A stretch of DNA of 64,000 nt, from positions 868,001 through 932,000 of the forward strand of contig JAEBDY010000001.1 of assembly GCA_049997955.1 (NCBI GenBank), written 5' to 3'. Origin of the DNA: Umezawaea sp049997955. Its GTDB lineage: Bacteria; Actinomycetota; Actinomycetes; Mycobacteriales; Pseudonocardiaceae. A program made the translations under genes and the position numbers. Shown here piece by piece: positions 23,946 through 32,583 of the stretch. A model generated the notes under the pieces. The model saw only the letters and a program-made list of their open reading frames with translations. It was not told the origin of the DNA and searched no databases. Each line of letters starts with the position of its first letter. The stretch's first letter is position 1.

Positions 23946-25763
23946 GTGGAAACCCAAGCGCTCCAAGGAAGTCGATGGCGTCGGGCGGGTCGTGCCCTCG
24001 CCGCGGCGGCACTCGTGGCCGGTGGGACGGTCGTCTGGACGCTGGGCGGCCAGACCTCGAACGTCGCCCAGGCCGCCGAACCCCTCGGGAGCCTCGTGCC
24101 CGCGCCCGTGTCGGTGCAGGCCACGGCCGGTGTCACGCACACGCTGACCAGCACGTCCAAGATCTACACGCAGGCGGGCGACGCGGAGGCCCGCTCGGTC
24201 GGCGACTACCTGGCAGGCGTCCTGCGCAGGTCCACCGGCTTCGCCCTCCCGGTCTCCGACGCCTCCGGCACCCCGACCGACGGCATCGCGCTCCTGCTCA
24301 CCGGCGCCAACGCCTCCGTCGGCGACCAGGGCTACCAGCTCGACGTCACGGCGTCGACGGTCGTGCTCAGGGCGAACAGGGCGGCAGGCCTCTTCGGCGG
24401 CGTGCAGACGCTGCGCCAGCTGCTGCCCGCGAAGGTCGAGGCCGCGACCGTCCAAACCGGACCGTGGACGCTGCCCGGCACCGCCATCCTCGACCACCCG
24501 CGCTTCGGGCACCGCGGCGCGATGCTCGACGTGGCACGGCACTTCCACCCGGTCGCCGCGGTCAAGAAGTACCTCGACCAGCTGGCGCTGTACAAGGTGA
24601 ACTACTTCCACCTGCACCTGACCGACGACCAGGGCTGGCGCATCGCCATCGACAGCTGGCCCAGGCTGACCACGGTCGGCGGCAGCACCCAGGTGGGCGG
24701 CGGCGCGGGCGGCTTCTACACCAAGGCCCAGTACCAGGAGATCATCGCCTACGCGGCCTCCCGGTTCATCACCGTGATCCCCGAAGTAGACCTCCCCGGC
24801 CACACCAACGCCGCGCTCGCGTCGTACGCGGAGCTGAACTGCAACGGCGTGGCCCCGGCCCTGCGCACCGACACGGCCGTCGGCTACAGCTCGCTCTGCG
24901 TCTCGAAGGACGTGACGTACCAGTTCGTCGACGACGTGGTCCGCGAGATCGCGGCCATCACCCCCGGCCCGTACTTCCACATCGGCGGTGACGAGGCCCA
25001 GGCCACCAGCGACGCCGACTACCAGGCGTTCATGGACCGGACCCTGCCCATCGTCAAGAAGTACGGCAAGCAGCCCATGGGCTGGCACGAGTTCGTCAAG
25101 ACCACCACCGACACCGGCGCGGTCCCGCAGTACTGGGGCACCAGCACCTCCAACTCCGTGGTCGCCGCCGCGGCGGCCCGCGGCCAGAAGGTCCTGATGT
25201 CCCCGGCCAACAAGGCCTACCTGGACATGAAGTACCACGCCGGAACGCCGCTGGGCCTGGAGTGGGCGGGCCGCATCGAGGTGCAGGACGCCTACGACTG
25301 GAACCCCGCCGCCCACGTCTCCGGCGTCGGCGAGTCCGCCGTCCGCGGCGTGGAAGCTCCACTGTGGACGGAGACCATCGCCACCTCCGCCGACATCGAG
25401 TTCATGGCCTTCCCCCGGCTCGCGGCCATCGCCGAACTCGGCTGGTCCCCGTGGTCCACGCACAACTGGGACCGGTTCAAGCTCCGCCTGGCCGCCCAGG
25501 GCCCCCGCTGGACGGCCCAGGGCATCAACTTCTACCGGTCGACCCAGGTCCCCTGGGAGACCACCACCCCGACGACGACCACGACGACCACGACGACGCT
25601 GCCCGGCACCTGCCCTGCGGCCTGGGACCGCGCCAAGGTCTACAACGCCACGAACGCCGTCTCCCACAACAGCCGCAGGTGGACGGCCCAGTGGTGGACC
25701 CAGGGCGAGGAACCCGGCACCACCGGCCAGTGGGGCGTCTGGCGCGACGGCGGCGCCTGCTGA
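23946..25763 (+). CDS. Secreted GH20 beta-N-acetylhexosaminidase with carbohydrate-binding module
   Basis: 605 residues. Signal with RRAGRALAAAALVAGG and an A-x-A site, GH20 N-terminal helper domain (to about residue 175), then the TIM barrel: ILDHPRFGHRGAMLDVARHFHPV, NYFHLHLTDDQGWRIAI, VIPEVDLPGHTNA and the catalytic Asp-Glu pair in FHIGGDEA; the substrate tryptophans GWHEF and EAPLWTE follow. A Thr-rich linker leads to a C-terminal ChiA-type CBM5/12 (AWDRAKVYNATNAVSHN, WTAQWWTQGEEPG). Releases GlcNAc from chito-oligosaccharides outside the cell. GTG 23946 has AGGAGG five bases upstream, which settles the start. Confidence 0.95.
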   Translation: METQALQGSRWRRAGRALAAAALVAGGTVVWTLGGQTSNVAQAAEPLGSLVPAPVSVQATAGVTHTLTSTSKIYTQAGDAEARSVGDYLAGVLRRSTGFALPVSDASGTPTDGIALLLTGANASVGDQGYQLDVTASTVVLRANRAAGLFGGVQTLRQLLPAKVEAATVQTGPWTLPGTAILDHPRFGHRGAMLDVARHFHPVAAVKKYLDQLALYKVNYFHLHLTDDQGWRIAIDSWPRLTTVGGSTQVGGGAGGFYTKAQYQEIIAYAASRFITVIPEVDLPGHTNAALASYAELNCNGVAPALRTDTAVGYSSLCVSKDVTYQFVDDVVREIAAITPGPYFHIGGDEAQATSDADYQAFMDRTLPIVKKYGKQPMGWHEFVKTTTDTGAVPQYWGTSTSNSVVAAAAARGQKVLMSPANKAYLDMKYHAGTPLGLEWAGRIEVQDAYDWNPAAHVSGVGESAVRGVEAPLWTETIATSADIEFMAFPRLAAIAELGWSPWSTHNWDRFKLRLAAQGPRWTAQGINFYRSTQVPWETTTPTTTTTTTTTLPGTCPAAWDRAKVYNATNAVSHNSRRWTAQWWTQGEEPGTTGQWGVWRDGGAC

Positions 25764-25764
25764 C

Positions 25765-25809
25765 GTCCGCGGCGGTGAACGGACCCCCGATCCGCTCACC
25801 GCCGCGGAC
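25765..25809. terminator. Hairpin terminator after GH20 gene
   Basis: Perfect 14-bp stem (25765-25778 with 25796-25809) starting two bases after the stop codon. Confidence 0.88.
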
Positions 25810-25831
25810 CCCCGTGGTGTAGGGATGGACC

Positions 25832-26590
25832 ATGACGCGCATCGAGATCGACGGCCTGCCGGCCACCACCGAAACCCTCGCGCACCCGGTGATGTCCACC
25901 ACCGGCAACTTCACCGCGATGCAGGTCCGCGACCACCGGGTCCGCGGCCTCGACCTCCACCTGGCCAGGCTGCGGACCGCGTCCGGGGAGGTGTTCGGCG
26001 GCGACCTGGACGAGGACCTCGTCCGCGGGCACATCCGCCACGCCCTGGCCGACGACGTCGTGGACGCCTCACTGCGCGTCTACGTGTTCCAACCGCACGA
26101 CGCCCTGTCGGTCATGGTCACGGTCGACCCGCCCGGCGAGCCCCCCGCCGCGCCGCAGCGGCTGCTCTCCGTCCCGTACACCCGCCCGTTCCCGCACCTC
26201 AAGCACCTGGGCGGGTTCGCTCAAGCGCACCACCGGAAACTGGCCCGCGACGCCGGCTACGACGACGCCCTCCTCGTCACGCCGGACGGCCTGGTCACCG
26301 AGGGCGCCACCACCAACATCGGCTTCTTCGACGGCGACACGGTCGTCTGGCCGGACGCCCCGGTGCTGCTGGGCATCACCATGCAGCTGGTGAACACCGC
26401 ACTGGCCGTGCCGCCGCGACTGGCCGAGATCCGCCTGGAGGACCTGCCGTCGTTCGACGCCGCGTTCCTCACCAACGCCAGGGGCATCGTCGCCGTGGGC
26501 AGCATCGACGACGTCGACTTCCCGGTGGACGAGGCCCGCATGAAGCTCGTGACCGACGCCTACGACAGCGTTCCGTGGACCAGGCCTTGA
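25832..26590 (+). CDS. Aminotransferase class IV family protein
   Basis: 252 residues of fold type IV PLP enzymes (branched-chain aminotransferase, D-amino-acid aminotransferase, aminodeoxychorismate lyase). The PLP lysine is most likely in LKHLGGF (about residue 129), followed by DDALLVTPDGLVTEGATTNIGFF, the E-x-x-x-x-N signature that anchors the cofactor. The N-terminus ends with RVRGLDLHLARL, which is family-typical. Substrate cannot be told. Single gene after a terminator. Confidence 0.88.
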   Translation: MTRIEIDGLPATTETLAHPVMSTTGNFTAMQVRDHRVRGLDLHLARLRTASGEVFGGDLDEDLVRGHIRHALADDVVDASLRVYVFQPHDALSVMVTVDPPGEPPAAPQRLLSVPYTRPFPHLKHLGGFAQAHHRKLARDAGYDDALLVTPDGLVTEGATTNIGFFDGDTVVWPDAPVLLGITMQLVNTALAVPPRLAEIRLEDLPSFDAAFLTNARGIVAVGSIDDVDFPVDEARMKLVTDAYDSVPWTRP

Positions 26591-26591
26591 C

Positions 26592-27845
26592 CTAGGCGCA
26601 GGCGGCCGCGCGTTCCAGCAGCAACGTCCGCTCCCGGCCGTTCCGGGTGAGCGAAGCGGCGCGTTCGAACTCGCCGCGGGCCTCGTCCAGCCTGCCGAGC
26701 TTCACCAGGAAGTCCCCGCGCACGCTGGGCAGCAGGTGGTAACCCTTCAACGAGGGCACGGACAGCAGCTCGTCGACCAGTTCCAGCCCGGCCGCGGGCC
26801 CGTGCGCCATCGACACGGCCACCGCCCGGTTCAGCTCCACCACGGGCGACGGCAGCACCTTGCCCAACGTGTCGTACAGGGAGGCGATCCGCCCCCAGTC
26901 CGTGTCGCCGGCGGTCCGAGCCCGCCCGTGGCACGCGGCGATGGCCGCCTGCAACGCGTAGGGCCCGTCGGCGCCGCCCAGCTGTTCGACGCGGTCGAGC
27001 GCCGCCAACCCGCGCCTGATCAGCATGTGGTCCCACCGCCCGCGGTCCTGGTCGAGCAGCAGCACCGGCCGCCCGTCCGGCCCCACCCGCGCGGCCGAGC
27101 GGGAGGCCTGGATCTCCATCATCGCCACCAGCCCGTGCACCTCGGGTTCGAGCGGCATCAGCCCGGCCAGCACCCGGCCCAGCCGCAAAGCCTCGCCGCA
27201 CAACGACGGCCGCAGCCAGTCGTCCCCGGCGGTGGCCGAGTACCCCTCGTTGAAGACGAGGTACACGACCTCCAGGACGGACGACAACCGCGCGGGCCAC
27301 TCCTCGCGCGGGGGCACCTCGAACGGCACCTCGGCCTTCGCCAGCGTCTTCTTGGCCCGCACGATCCGCTGCGCGATGGTCGGCTCGGACGCCAGGAACG
27401 CGCGGGCGATCTCGTCGGTGGACAACCCGCCCAGCAGCCGCAACGTCAGGGCCACCCGCGCCTCGGTCGACAGCACCGGGTGGCACGACACGAACACCAG
27501 CCGCAGCAGGTCGTCGTCGATCTCAGGGGCGTCCTCGACCTCCGGCGCGGCCCCGAGCGGGTCCAGCTCGTGCCCCAGGACCTCGACCTTCTTGCGGAGG
27601 TTCTGCTCCCGCCGGATGAGGTCGATCGCCCGGCGCTTCCCGGTCGCCATCAGCCAGGCGCCGGGATTGCGCGGGACGCCCTCGACGGGCCACTGCTCCA
27701 CAGCGGCCAGCAGGGCGTCCTGCGCAAGCTCCTCGGCGAGCCCGACGTCCCGCACGATCCGTGCGAGACCGGCGACGACCCGCGCCGATTCGATCCTCCA
27801 GACCGCGTCGATCGCGCGGTGTGCCTCCGAAGCCGTCACAGCCAC
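26592..27845 (-). CDS. ECF RNA polymerase sigma factor, ECF42 type with C-terminal extension
   Basis: 417 residues. Sigma2 (AIDAVWRIESARVVAGLARIVRDVGLAEELAQDALLAAVEQWP, RNPGAWLMATGKRRAIDLIRRE) and sigma4 (VALTLRLLGGLSTDEIARAFLASEPTIAQRIVRAKKTL) occupy the first 190 residues. The remaining 220 residues (VYLVFNEGYSA, LCGEALRLGRVLAGLMP, YALQAAIAACHGRA, LYDTLGKVLPSPVVELNRAVAV, YHLLPSVRGDFLVKLGRLDEA) are the TPR-like extension of the ECF42 group, which lacks an anti-sigma factor and needs the extension for activity. GTG 27845 or GTG 27839 may start it. Lies 33 bases after its usual partner, a DGPF protein. Confidence 0.93.
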   Translation of the reverse strand: MAVTASEAHRAIDAVWRIESARVVAGLARIVRDVGLAEELAQDALLAAVEQWPVEGVPRNPGAWLMATGKRRAIDLIRREQNLRKKVEVLGHELDPLGAAPEVEDAPEIDDDLLRLVFVSCHPVLSTEARVALTLRLLGGLSTDEIARAFLASEPTIAQRIVRAKKTLAKAEVPFEVPPREEWPARLSSVLEVVYLVFNEGYSATAGDDWLRPSLCGEALRLGRVLAGLMPLEPEVHGLVAMMEIQASRSAARVGPDGRPVLLLDQDRGRWDHMLIRRGLAALDRVEQLGGADGPYALQAAIAACHGRARTAGDTDWGRIASLYDTLGKVLPSPVVELNRAVAVSMAHGPAAGLELVDELLSVPSLKGYHLLPSVRGDFLVKLGRLDEARGEFERAASLTRNGRERTLLLERAAACA

Positions 27846-27878
27846 TGATTACCGCAACCGCGACGGCCGTGCAAACAG

Positions 27879-28298
27879 CTACTGGCCGATCTGCTCCCGC
27901 AGCGCGTTCTCGGCGGCCTGCAGCTCGGGCGTGAACTCGTCGCCGAAGTCGGACGCCTCGAACACCTGGCGGATCTCGATCACCGAGTCCTCGCCCTCGA
28001 ACGTCGGCATCCGCTTGACCCACTCGATCGCCTCGTCGCGCGACTTCACGTCGAGAATCCAGAACCCGGCGATGAGCTCCTTGGTCTCGGCGAACGGCCC
28101 GTCGACCACGGTCTTCTCGTTGCCCTTGAGGTGCACCCGCGCACCCTTGGCGCTGGGGTGCAGCCCTTCACCGGCCAGCATCACACCCGCGCCCGCCAGC
28201 TCTTCGTTGAACTTCCCCATGGCCGTGAGCTGCTCCTCGCTCGGCATGGCGCCCGCTTCGGTCTTCTCGTCGGCCTTGATGATCACCATGAAACGCAC
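27879..28298 (-). CDS. YciI/DGPF family protein
   Basis: 139 residues. Starts MRFMVIIKADEKTEAGAMPS and carries the defining VDGPFAETKELIAGFWI motif with conserved Asp and a His-containing AGEGLHPS segment, as in YCII-related (DGPF) proteins. These are found with ECF42 sigma factors across actinobacteria and are probably the main targets or sensors of the sigma factor. First gene of a two-gene unit with the sigma factor. Confidence 0.93.
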   Translation of the reverse strand: MRFMVIIKADEKTEAGAMPSEEQLTAMGKFNEELAGAGVMLAGEGLHPSAKGARVHLKGNEKTVVDGPFAETKELIAGFWILDVKSRDEAIEWVKRMPTFEGEDSVIEIRQVFEASDFGDEFTPELQAAENALREQIGQ

Positions 28299-28437
28299 AA
28301 CAGGCTCCTAGGTCGTCCTGGGCGGGACCTTCTCCCTGCCCTGTACCCCTGCGTCGAACGGGAACCCGCCCGATCGACACACGGGCGAACTTTTCTTCGA
28401 ACTTTTTTCGCAGGCCCCGGACCAGCGGAAACGCGAA

Positions 28438-28467
28438 CGGCCGGACCGCCGCGAGGCGATCCGGCCG
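28438..28467. terminator. Hairpin terminator after antitoxin-like gene
   Basis: Eight-bp outer stem, one mismatch, four inner pairs and a 4-nt loop, ten bases beyond the stop at 28478. Confidence 0.65.
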
Positions 28468-28477
28468 CAAGCGGCGT

Positions 28478-28678
28478 TCAGTAACCGGGCCTGGAGGCGT
28501 TCTTGGCCTTCCGCACGGCGCCGTCGATCTGGTGGTGGTACTTCCCCTTGGTCTGCCGGTCGAGGAACATCCCCGCCTGGTCGGCGAGCCTGCTCACCTT
28601 CTCGGGGTTCTGCTGGGCGTACTTCTTGGCCGCGGCAGCCGCCGTGGCGAGTACCGCGAGCTTGCGCAACATGGCCAT
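28478..28678 (-). CDS. Small Rv0909/MT0933-like antitoxin-family protein
   Basis: 66 residues. An alanine-rich N-terminal helix and the region NPEKVSRLADQAGMFLDRQTKGKYHHQIDGAVRKAKN resemble the MT0933-like antitoxin family (PF14013; D-x-x-T-x-GKY-x-x-QID core). Basic overall. No toxin gene (such as a type II RNase or SRPBCC partner) lies next to it, so it is either an orphan or acts otherwise. Flanked upstream by the TetR gene on the same strand, about 100 bases away. Confidence 0.65.
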   Translation of the reverse strand: MAMLRKLAVLATAAAAAKKYAQQNPEKVSRLADQAGMFLDRQTKGKYHHQIDGAVRKAKNASRPGY

Positions 28679-28776
28679 GCCTCATCCCTTCGACAACCGT
28701 CCAACGTCCGGACGCACCACGAAGGTTCCCCACGCGCCCGGTGCCCAACCAGCACCTCACGCGGAGGCCACCCGAC

Positions 28777-29541
28777 CTACCGCTCCACCAGCACGGCCAA
28801 CCCGTCCAACACCCTCCCCAACCCGAACTCGTAGGCGGCCCCCGGCTCGTAGGCCGTCCCGAGCGCCGCCCCGACCGCCGACCCCACCCGCCCGGCCAGC
28901 GGATAGACCCCGGGGGCGAGCACCCGCTCCAGCAGCGGAGCGCTGGCCGCCCACCACTCCCCGTCCGTCAGCGCGCTCTCGGCCGCGGCGACGGCCGAGT
29001 CGGCGGCGCTGCGCGCCCAGGCCTGCACGAAGCTCAACACGTAGGTCAGCGCCGCGTCCATCTCCACGTCGGACAACCCGATCCCGTCCAACGCGTTCAG
29101 CTCGTGCTCGTACTTCCCCATCTGCCCCGGCCCCAGCAACGGCCGAACGGTGGACACCCGCGCCACCCAGGGATGCGCCTCGAACAACCGCCGGTTCTCC
29201 AGGGCGACGGCCACCACCCGCTCCCGCCACGGCGAGCCCGCGGTGGACACCCGCTCCATCCGCGCGTAGGCCGAGTCCACCATCAGGTCGAGCAGTTCGG
29301 CCTTGCCCGGCACGTACGTGTACAGCGTCATCGCGACCACGCCCAACGCCGACGCGACCTTCCGCATGGTCAGCGCTTCCAGGCCTTCGGCGTCCGCCAG
29401 CGAGGTGGCCGCGTCGACCACGGCGTCCACGGTCAGCCCTTGCCGGGGCCCGCGCCGGGGAACCGCCCCGGCCTCCCGCCAGAGCAGTTGGAGAGTGCGA
29501 GCGGGATCCCCGGCGCTCGTTCGATCGTCACCCACGTGCAT
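28777..29541 (-). CDS. TetR family regulator (TetR_C_1 type)
   Basis: 254 residues with an unusual 35-residue arm before the helix-turn-helix (GPRQGLTVDAVVDAATSLADAEGLEALTMRKVASALGVVAMTLYTYVPGKAELLDLMVDSA). The C-terminal ligand domain (RRLFEAHPWVARVSTVRPLLGPGQMGKYEHEL) resembles tetracycline-repressor-type TetR_C_1 proteins. Divergent from a VOC-family gene that it probably regulates through the GTAC-rich site between them. Confidence 0.9.
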   Translation of the reverse strand: MHVGDDRTSAGDPARTLQLLWREAGAVPRRGPRQGLTVDAVVDAATSLADAEGLEALTMRKVASALGVVAMTLYTYVPGKAELLDLMVDSAYARMERVSTAGSPWRERVVAVALENRRLFEAHPWVARVSTVRPLLGPGQMGKYEHELNALDGIGLSDVEMDAALTYVLSFVQAWARSAADSAVAAAESALTDGEWWAASAPLLERVLAPGVYPLAGRVGSAVGAALGTAYEPGAAYEFGLGRVLDGLAVLVER

Positions 29542-29557
29542 CCTTACTTTTTACAGC

Positions 29558-29576
29558 GTACAATGTACAACGTACA
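29558..29576. promoter_or_regulatory. Two overlapping GTAC dyads between TetR and VOC genes
   Basis: GTACAATGTAC (29558-29568) and TGTACAACGTACA (29564-29576) are each palindromic with 5-bp arms and share GTAC. TACAAT (29559-29564) also fits the -10 box of the VOC gene, so TetR binding would block it. Confidence 0.65.
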
Positions 29577-29592
29577 GAGAAAAGGAGTGCCA

Positions 29593-29970
29593 GTGCGGAT
29601 CACCTCTTCAGCCGTGTCCATGAACGTCGACGACGTCCCCGCGTCCAGCAAGTTCCTCATCGACCACTTCGGTTTCCAGGAGGCCATGGCGGCGGACGGC
29701 TTCGCCTCGCTCACCCGCGAGGACGCGAAGATCCACGTCATCTTCCTGCGCCGAGGCCTCCCGACCCTGCCCGACGACCAGCGGGACGTGCACGCCACGG
29801 GGCTCATCCTCGCCTTCGTCGTGGACGACCTGGAAGGCGAACTGGCCCGCCTCCAGCAGGAGGGTGTCACGATCACGATGCCGCTCACCTCCGAGGAGTG
29901 GGGCGAGCGGGCCTTCCAGGTGCGCGACCCCAACGGCGTGATCGTCCAGCTCGTGGACTGGAACGCCTAG
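29593..29970 (+). CDS. VOC family protein (glyoxalase/bleomycin resistance fold)
   Basis: 125 residues. Two beta-alpha-beta-beta-beta units: VSMNVDDVPASSKFLIDHFGF...ITREDAKIHVIFLRRG and LILAFVVDDLEGELARLQQEGVTITMPLTSEEWGERAFQVRDPNGVIVQLVDW. The second unit has the usual RDPNG turn and a terminal metal-ligand-like region. May bind or modify a small molecule such as an antibiotic. The GTG start is set by AAAGGAG (29581-29587) five bases upstream. Paired with the divergent TetR. Confidence 0.88.
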   Translation: MRITSSAVSMNVDDVPASSKFLIDHFGFQEAMAADGFASLTREDAKIHVIFLRRGLPTLPDDQRDVHATGLILAFVVDDLEGELARLQQEGVTITMPLTSEEWGERAFQVRDPNGVIVQLVDWNA

Positions 29971-30044
29971 ACCCGCCGCCCGAGGGGCTCCCGCAGCGCG
30001 ACGGCCGTGCGCCCGGGAGCCTCCTCGGAGGCAGGCACCGCCGC

Positions 30045-30494
30045 TCATCGGCCCACGGGACGAGTGCGATCCGAGGGGTGGTCATGCTCCCGATCGCACC
30101 AGCTCGACCGGCACGGCGTCCAAGACGCGACCCCGTTCGTGGAGATAGGGAACGCCTGTCGAACGGTCCGCGCCACCTCCGGGAACGCCTCGGCGACCGG
30201 CGACACCGCCTCACGCCGCCAGACCAGCGCGAGGTGCAGGTGCGCGGGCGGTTCGAGATTGACCACGAGCGCGCCCGCCTGCCGCGCGAGCGGCGCCCAC
30301 GAGTCGGCGAGCACGGCGATGCCGACCCCGCCGAGCAAACGCCCTGATCATCGAGCTCAGCGGCTCGACTGGGAGAGCGGCGGTTGCGCGAGGAACAGCG
30401 CCTGCGTGGCCCGGTGCACCTCGCCGTGGTCGACCACGGCGAGGAAGCCGCCGTGCGTCCATCCCCCGACCCCAACCGCCATTTGGCGGGTCAT
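30045..30494 (-). pseudogene. LysR-family regulator remnant with large internal deletion
   Basis: From 30494 the frame encodes a LysR-like DNA-binding start (GFLAVVDHGEVHRATQALFLAQPPLSQSSR) that hits TGA at 30357-30359 and a second TGA nine bases on. In the same frame, from about 30341, it resumes with LLGGVGIAVLADSWAPLA...VVNLEPPAHLHLALVWRREAVSPVAEAFPEVARTV, the end of a LysR effector domain. The middle (about 150 residues) is gone. Intact genes of this type are about 300 residues. It is divergent from the esterase gene at 30588, its likely former target, which may therefore now be uncontrolled. Confidence 0.75.
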
Positions 30495-30587
30495 CTCCGC
30501 CGCGTGGCACTGTCGACGGTGCCGCCGCCGAGCCGACGATGGTCGTGGTGGTCACGCCGGAGTGACCCCGAGCACCGAGGAGACCCG

Positions 30588-31577
30588 ATGACGACCACTG
30601 AGTCCGACTCGACCCGCGTCGGCCCGCCGCCGCCGTTCGACACCGAACTGGCCGCCGCGCTCGAAACCATGTCCGAGCTGCCGAGTTCGATCACCGCCGA
30701 GCTGATCCCCCTGATGCGGTCCGGCGGCCTCGGGCGTGACGCGACCACGGAGGAACTGGAGCGCGACGGCGCGTTCGAGGTGTCCGAGCGGCCCGTGCCG
30801 GGCCCGCACGGCGACATCCCGGTGCTGATCCTGCGGCCGACCGGCGCGACCGGCCTGGTCGGCGCGATCTACTACGTCCACGGCGGCGGCATGGTCATGG
30901 GCTCCAACCGGGGCGCCGACTCGACCAAGGCGTTCGACCTGGCGCAGGAGCTGGGACTGGCCGTCGTGTCGGTCGACTACCGGCTCGCGCCCGAGCACCC
31001 GCACCCGGTGCCGGTCGACGAGTGCTACGCCGGTCTGGTGTGGACGGTCGAGCACGCCGAGGAGCTGGGCATCGACCCCGAGCGCATCGTGATCAGTGGC
31101 GCCAGCGCGGGCGGTGGTCTCGCCGCCGCGACGACGTTGATGGCCCGCGACCGGGGTGGCCCCGCGCTCGCCGCGCAGCTGCTGTTCTGCCCGATGCTCG
31201 ACGACCGCAACGAGTCGGTGTCGGCGCGGCAGATGGTCGGCGTCGGCGTGTGGGACCGGATCTCCAACGACACGGGCTGGACCGCGCTGCTCGGCGACGA
31301 GCGCGGCGGACCCGACGTGTCGCCGTACGCCGCCCCCGCCAGGGCGACGGACCTGTCCGGGCTGCCGCCGGCCTACCTCGACGTCGGCTCGGCGGAGACG
31401 TTCCGCGACGAGGTCGTCGCGTACGCGTCCGCGATCTGGGCCGCGGGCGGCGAAGCCGAGCTGCACGTGTGGCCCGGCGGGTTCCACGGGTTCGAACTGC
31501 TCGCCCCGCAGGCGCTGATCTCGCAGACCGCGGGCGGACCGCGAGCCCCCTGGCTGCGACGCGTGCTCGGCATCTGA
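30588..31577 (+). CDS. Alpha/beta hydrolase, hormone-sensitive-lipase-like esterase
   Basis: 329 residues. HSL family IV esterase: oxyanion motif YYVHGGGMVMGS, VSVDYRLAPEHPHPVPVDE, nucleophile GASAGGGLA, acid region LPPAYLDVGSAETFRDE and catalytic His in GGFHGFE. Cytoplasmic, likely acting on short-chain esters. GAGGAG six to eleven bases before the ATG settles the start. Divergent from the LysR remnant; 20 bases upstream of a PucR-like regulator on the same strand. Confidence 0.93.
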   Translation: MTTTESDSTRVGPPPPFDTELAAALETMSELPSSITAELIPLMRSGGLGRDATTEELERDGAFEVSERPVPGPHGDIPVLILRPTGATGLVGAIYYVHGGGMVMGSNRGADSTKAFDLAQELGLAVVSVDYRLAPEHPHPVPVDECYAGLVWTVEHAEELGIDPERIVISGASAGGGLAAATTLMARDRGGPALAAQLLFCPMLDDRNESVSARQMVGVGVWDRISNDTGWTALLGDERGGPDVSPYAAPARATDLSGLPPAYLDVGSAETFRDEVVAYASAIWAAGGEAELHVWPGGFHGFELLAPQALISQTAGGPRAPWLRRVLGI

Positions 31578-31597
31578 GCCGGTGGCACGATGAACAG

Positions 31598-32566
31598 GTG
31601 GAAGACCTCGTCGGCAGGCTGAGCGCGCTCGATCCCGACGCGGGCGCGGCGGTCAAGGTGATCGCCTACTTCGACCGGCTGGTCGAGGGCCGCGCCGGGC
31701 TCGAACCCGTCGTCCGCGGCGCGGCCGTGCTCACCGGCTGCGCCGCCCGGCTGGTCGACGCCGATCGCGGTGTCGACCTCCGGGTCGACGCGACCGGCGC
31801 CGTCCAGCCGTCCGGCGGCCCGCCGGACCCGACGTGGCTCAGCGCTCCTCTGCACCCCGGTGGCCCACCCGCGCTCTGGCTCGAACGCGCCAGCCCGGCG
31901 GGCCCGGTCGAGGCCATGGTCCTCGAACGGGCCCTGTCCGCTGCTCGGGGCGCGCTCGCCCGCACCCGTGGGCCCGCGCCCGCGGACGACGTGGCCGCGG
32001 TGCTGGACGCCTCGGTCGCCGAACCCGCTCGTCTGCGCGCCGCCCGCAGGCTCGGCCTGGGCACCGCCGCCCGAGCGGTCGCCCTGGTCGGTGGCCGGGC
32101 GAAGGTGCTGGCCGCCGACCAGGACGTCACCACGGCCAGGGCCGGCGTCGGTCCCGTTGTCGCCGTGGCGGACCTGCCGTCGTCGTGGGCCGCCGCGCGC
32201 ACGGCGTTGCGCTTCACGGCGGCGGGCACCGAGCAGGACCCCGGCCCCGGCGTCGTGCACGCCGACGAACTGGGCGGTCTGGCCGTGCTCGCCGAGGCCG
32301 TCGGCCCCGGTACGGAACCGGTTCCGGATGTGCGCGACCTGGAACGCGCCCGCTCCACCGCTCCCTGGGCACTGGCGACGCTCGTCGCCGTGGCCACCAC
32401 GTCCAGCCTGCGCACGGCCGCCGCCGCACTGGTCGTGCACCACTCCACGTTGCAGGACCGGCTGACGCACGTGGAGGAGTTGCTGGGCTGGTCGGTCCGC
32501 GACCCCTCCGGACGCTTGCGCCTGCAACTGGCCATCGCGCTGCGCCGCCTGCGCCAACACCCGTGA
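31598..32566 (+). CDS. PucR-like helix-turn-helix regulator
   Basis: 322 residues. The C-terminal 60 residues (STAPWALATLVAVATTSSLRTAAAALVVHHSTLQDRLTHVEELLGWSVRDPSGRLRLQLAIALRRL) form the PucR-type HTH_30 domain; the preceding region is a GGDEF-like/CdaR-type middle domain, and the N-terminus (VVRGAAVLTGCAARLVDADRGV) resembles GAF-like sensor parts. Effector unknown. GTG 31598 is the first in-frame start after the esterase stop; the two genes likely share a transcript. Convergent with ribA, 17 bases apart. Confidence 0.82.
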   Translation: MEDLVGRLSALDPDAGAAVKVIAYFDRLVEGRAGLEPVVRGAAVLTGCAARLVDADRGVDLRVDATGAVQPSGGPPDPTWLSAPLHPGGPPALWLERASPAGPVEAMVLERALSAARGALARTRGPAPADDVAAVLDASVAEPARLRAARRLGLGTAARAVALVGGRAKVLAADQDVTTARAGVGPVVAVADLPSSWAAARTALRFTAAGTEQDPGPGVVHADELGGLAVLAEAVGPGTEPVPDVRDLERARSTAPWALATLVAVATTSSLRTAAAALVVHHSTLQDRLTHVEELLGWSVRDPSGRLRLQLAIALRRLRQHP

Positions 32567-32583
32567 CAGTCCTGAGTGGACTG

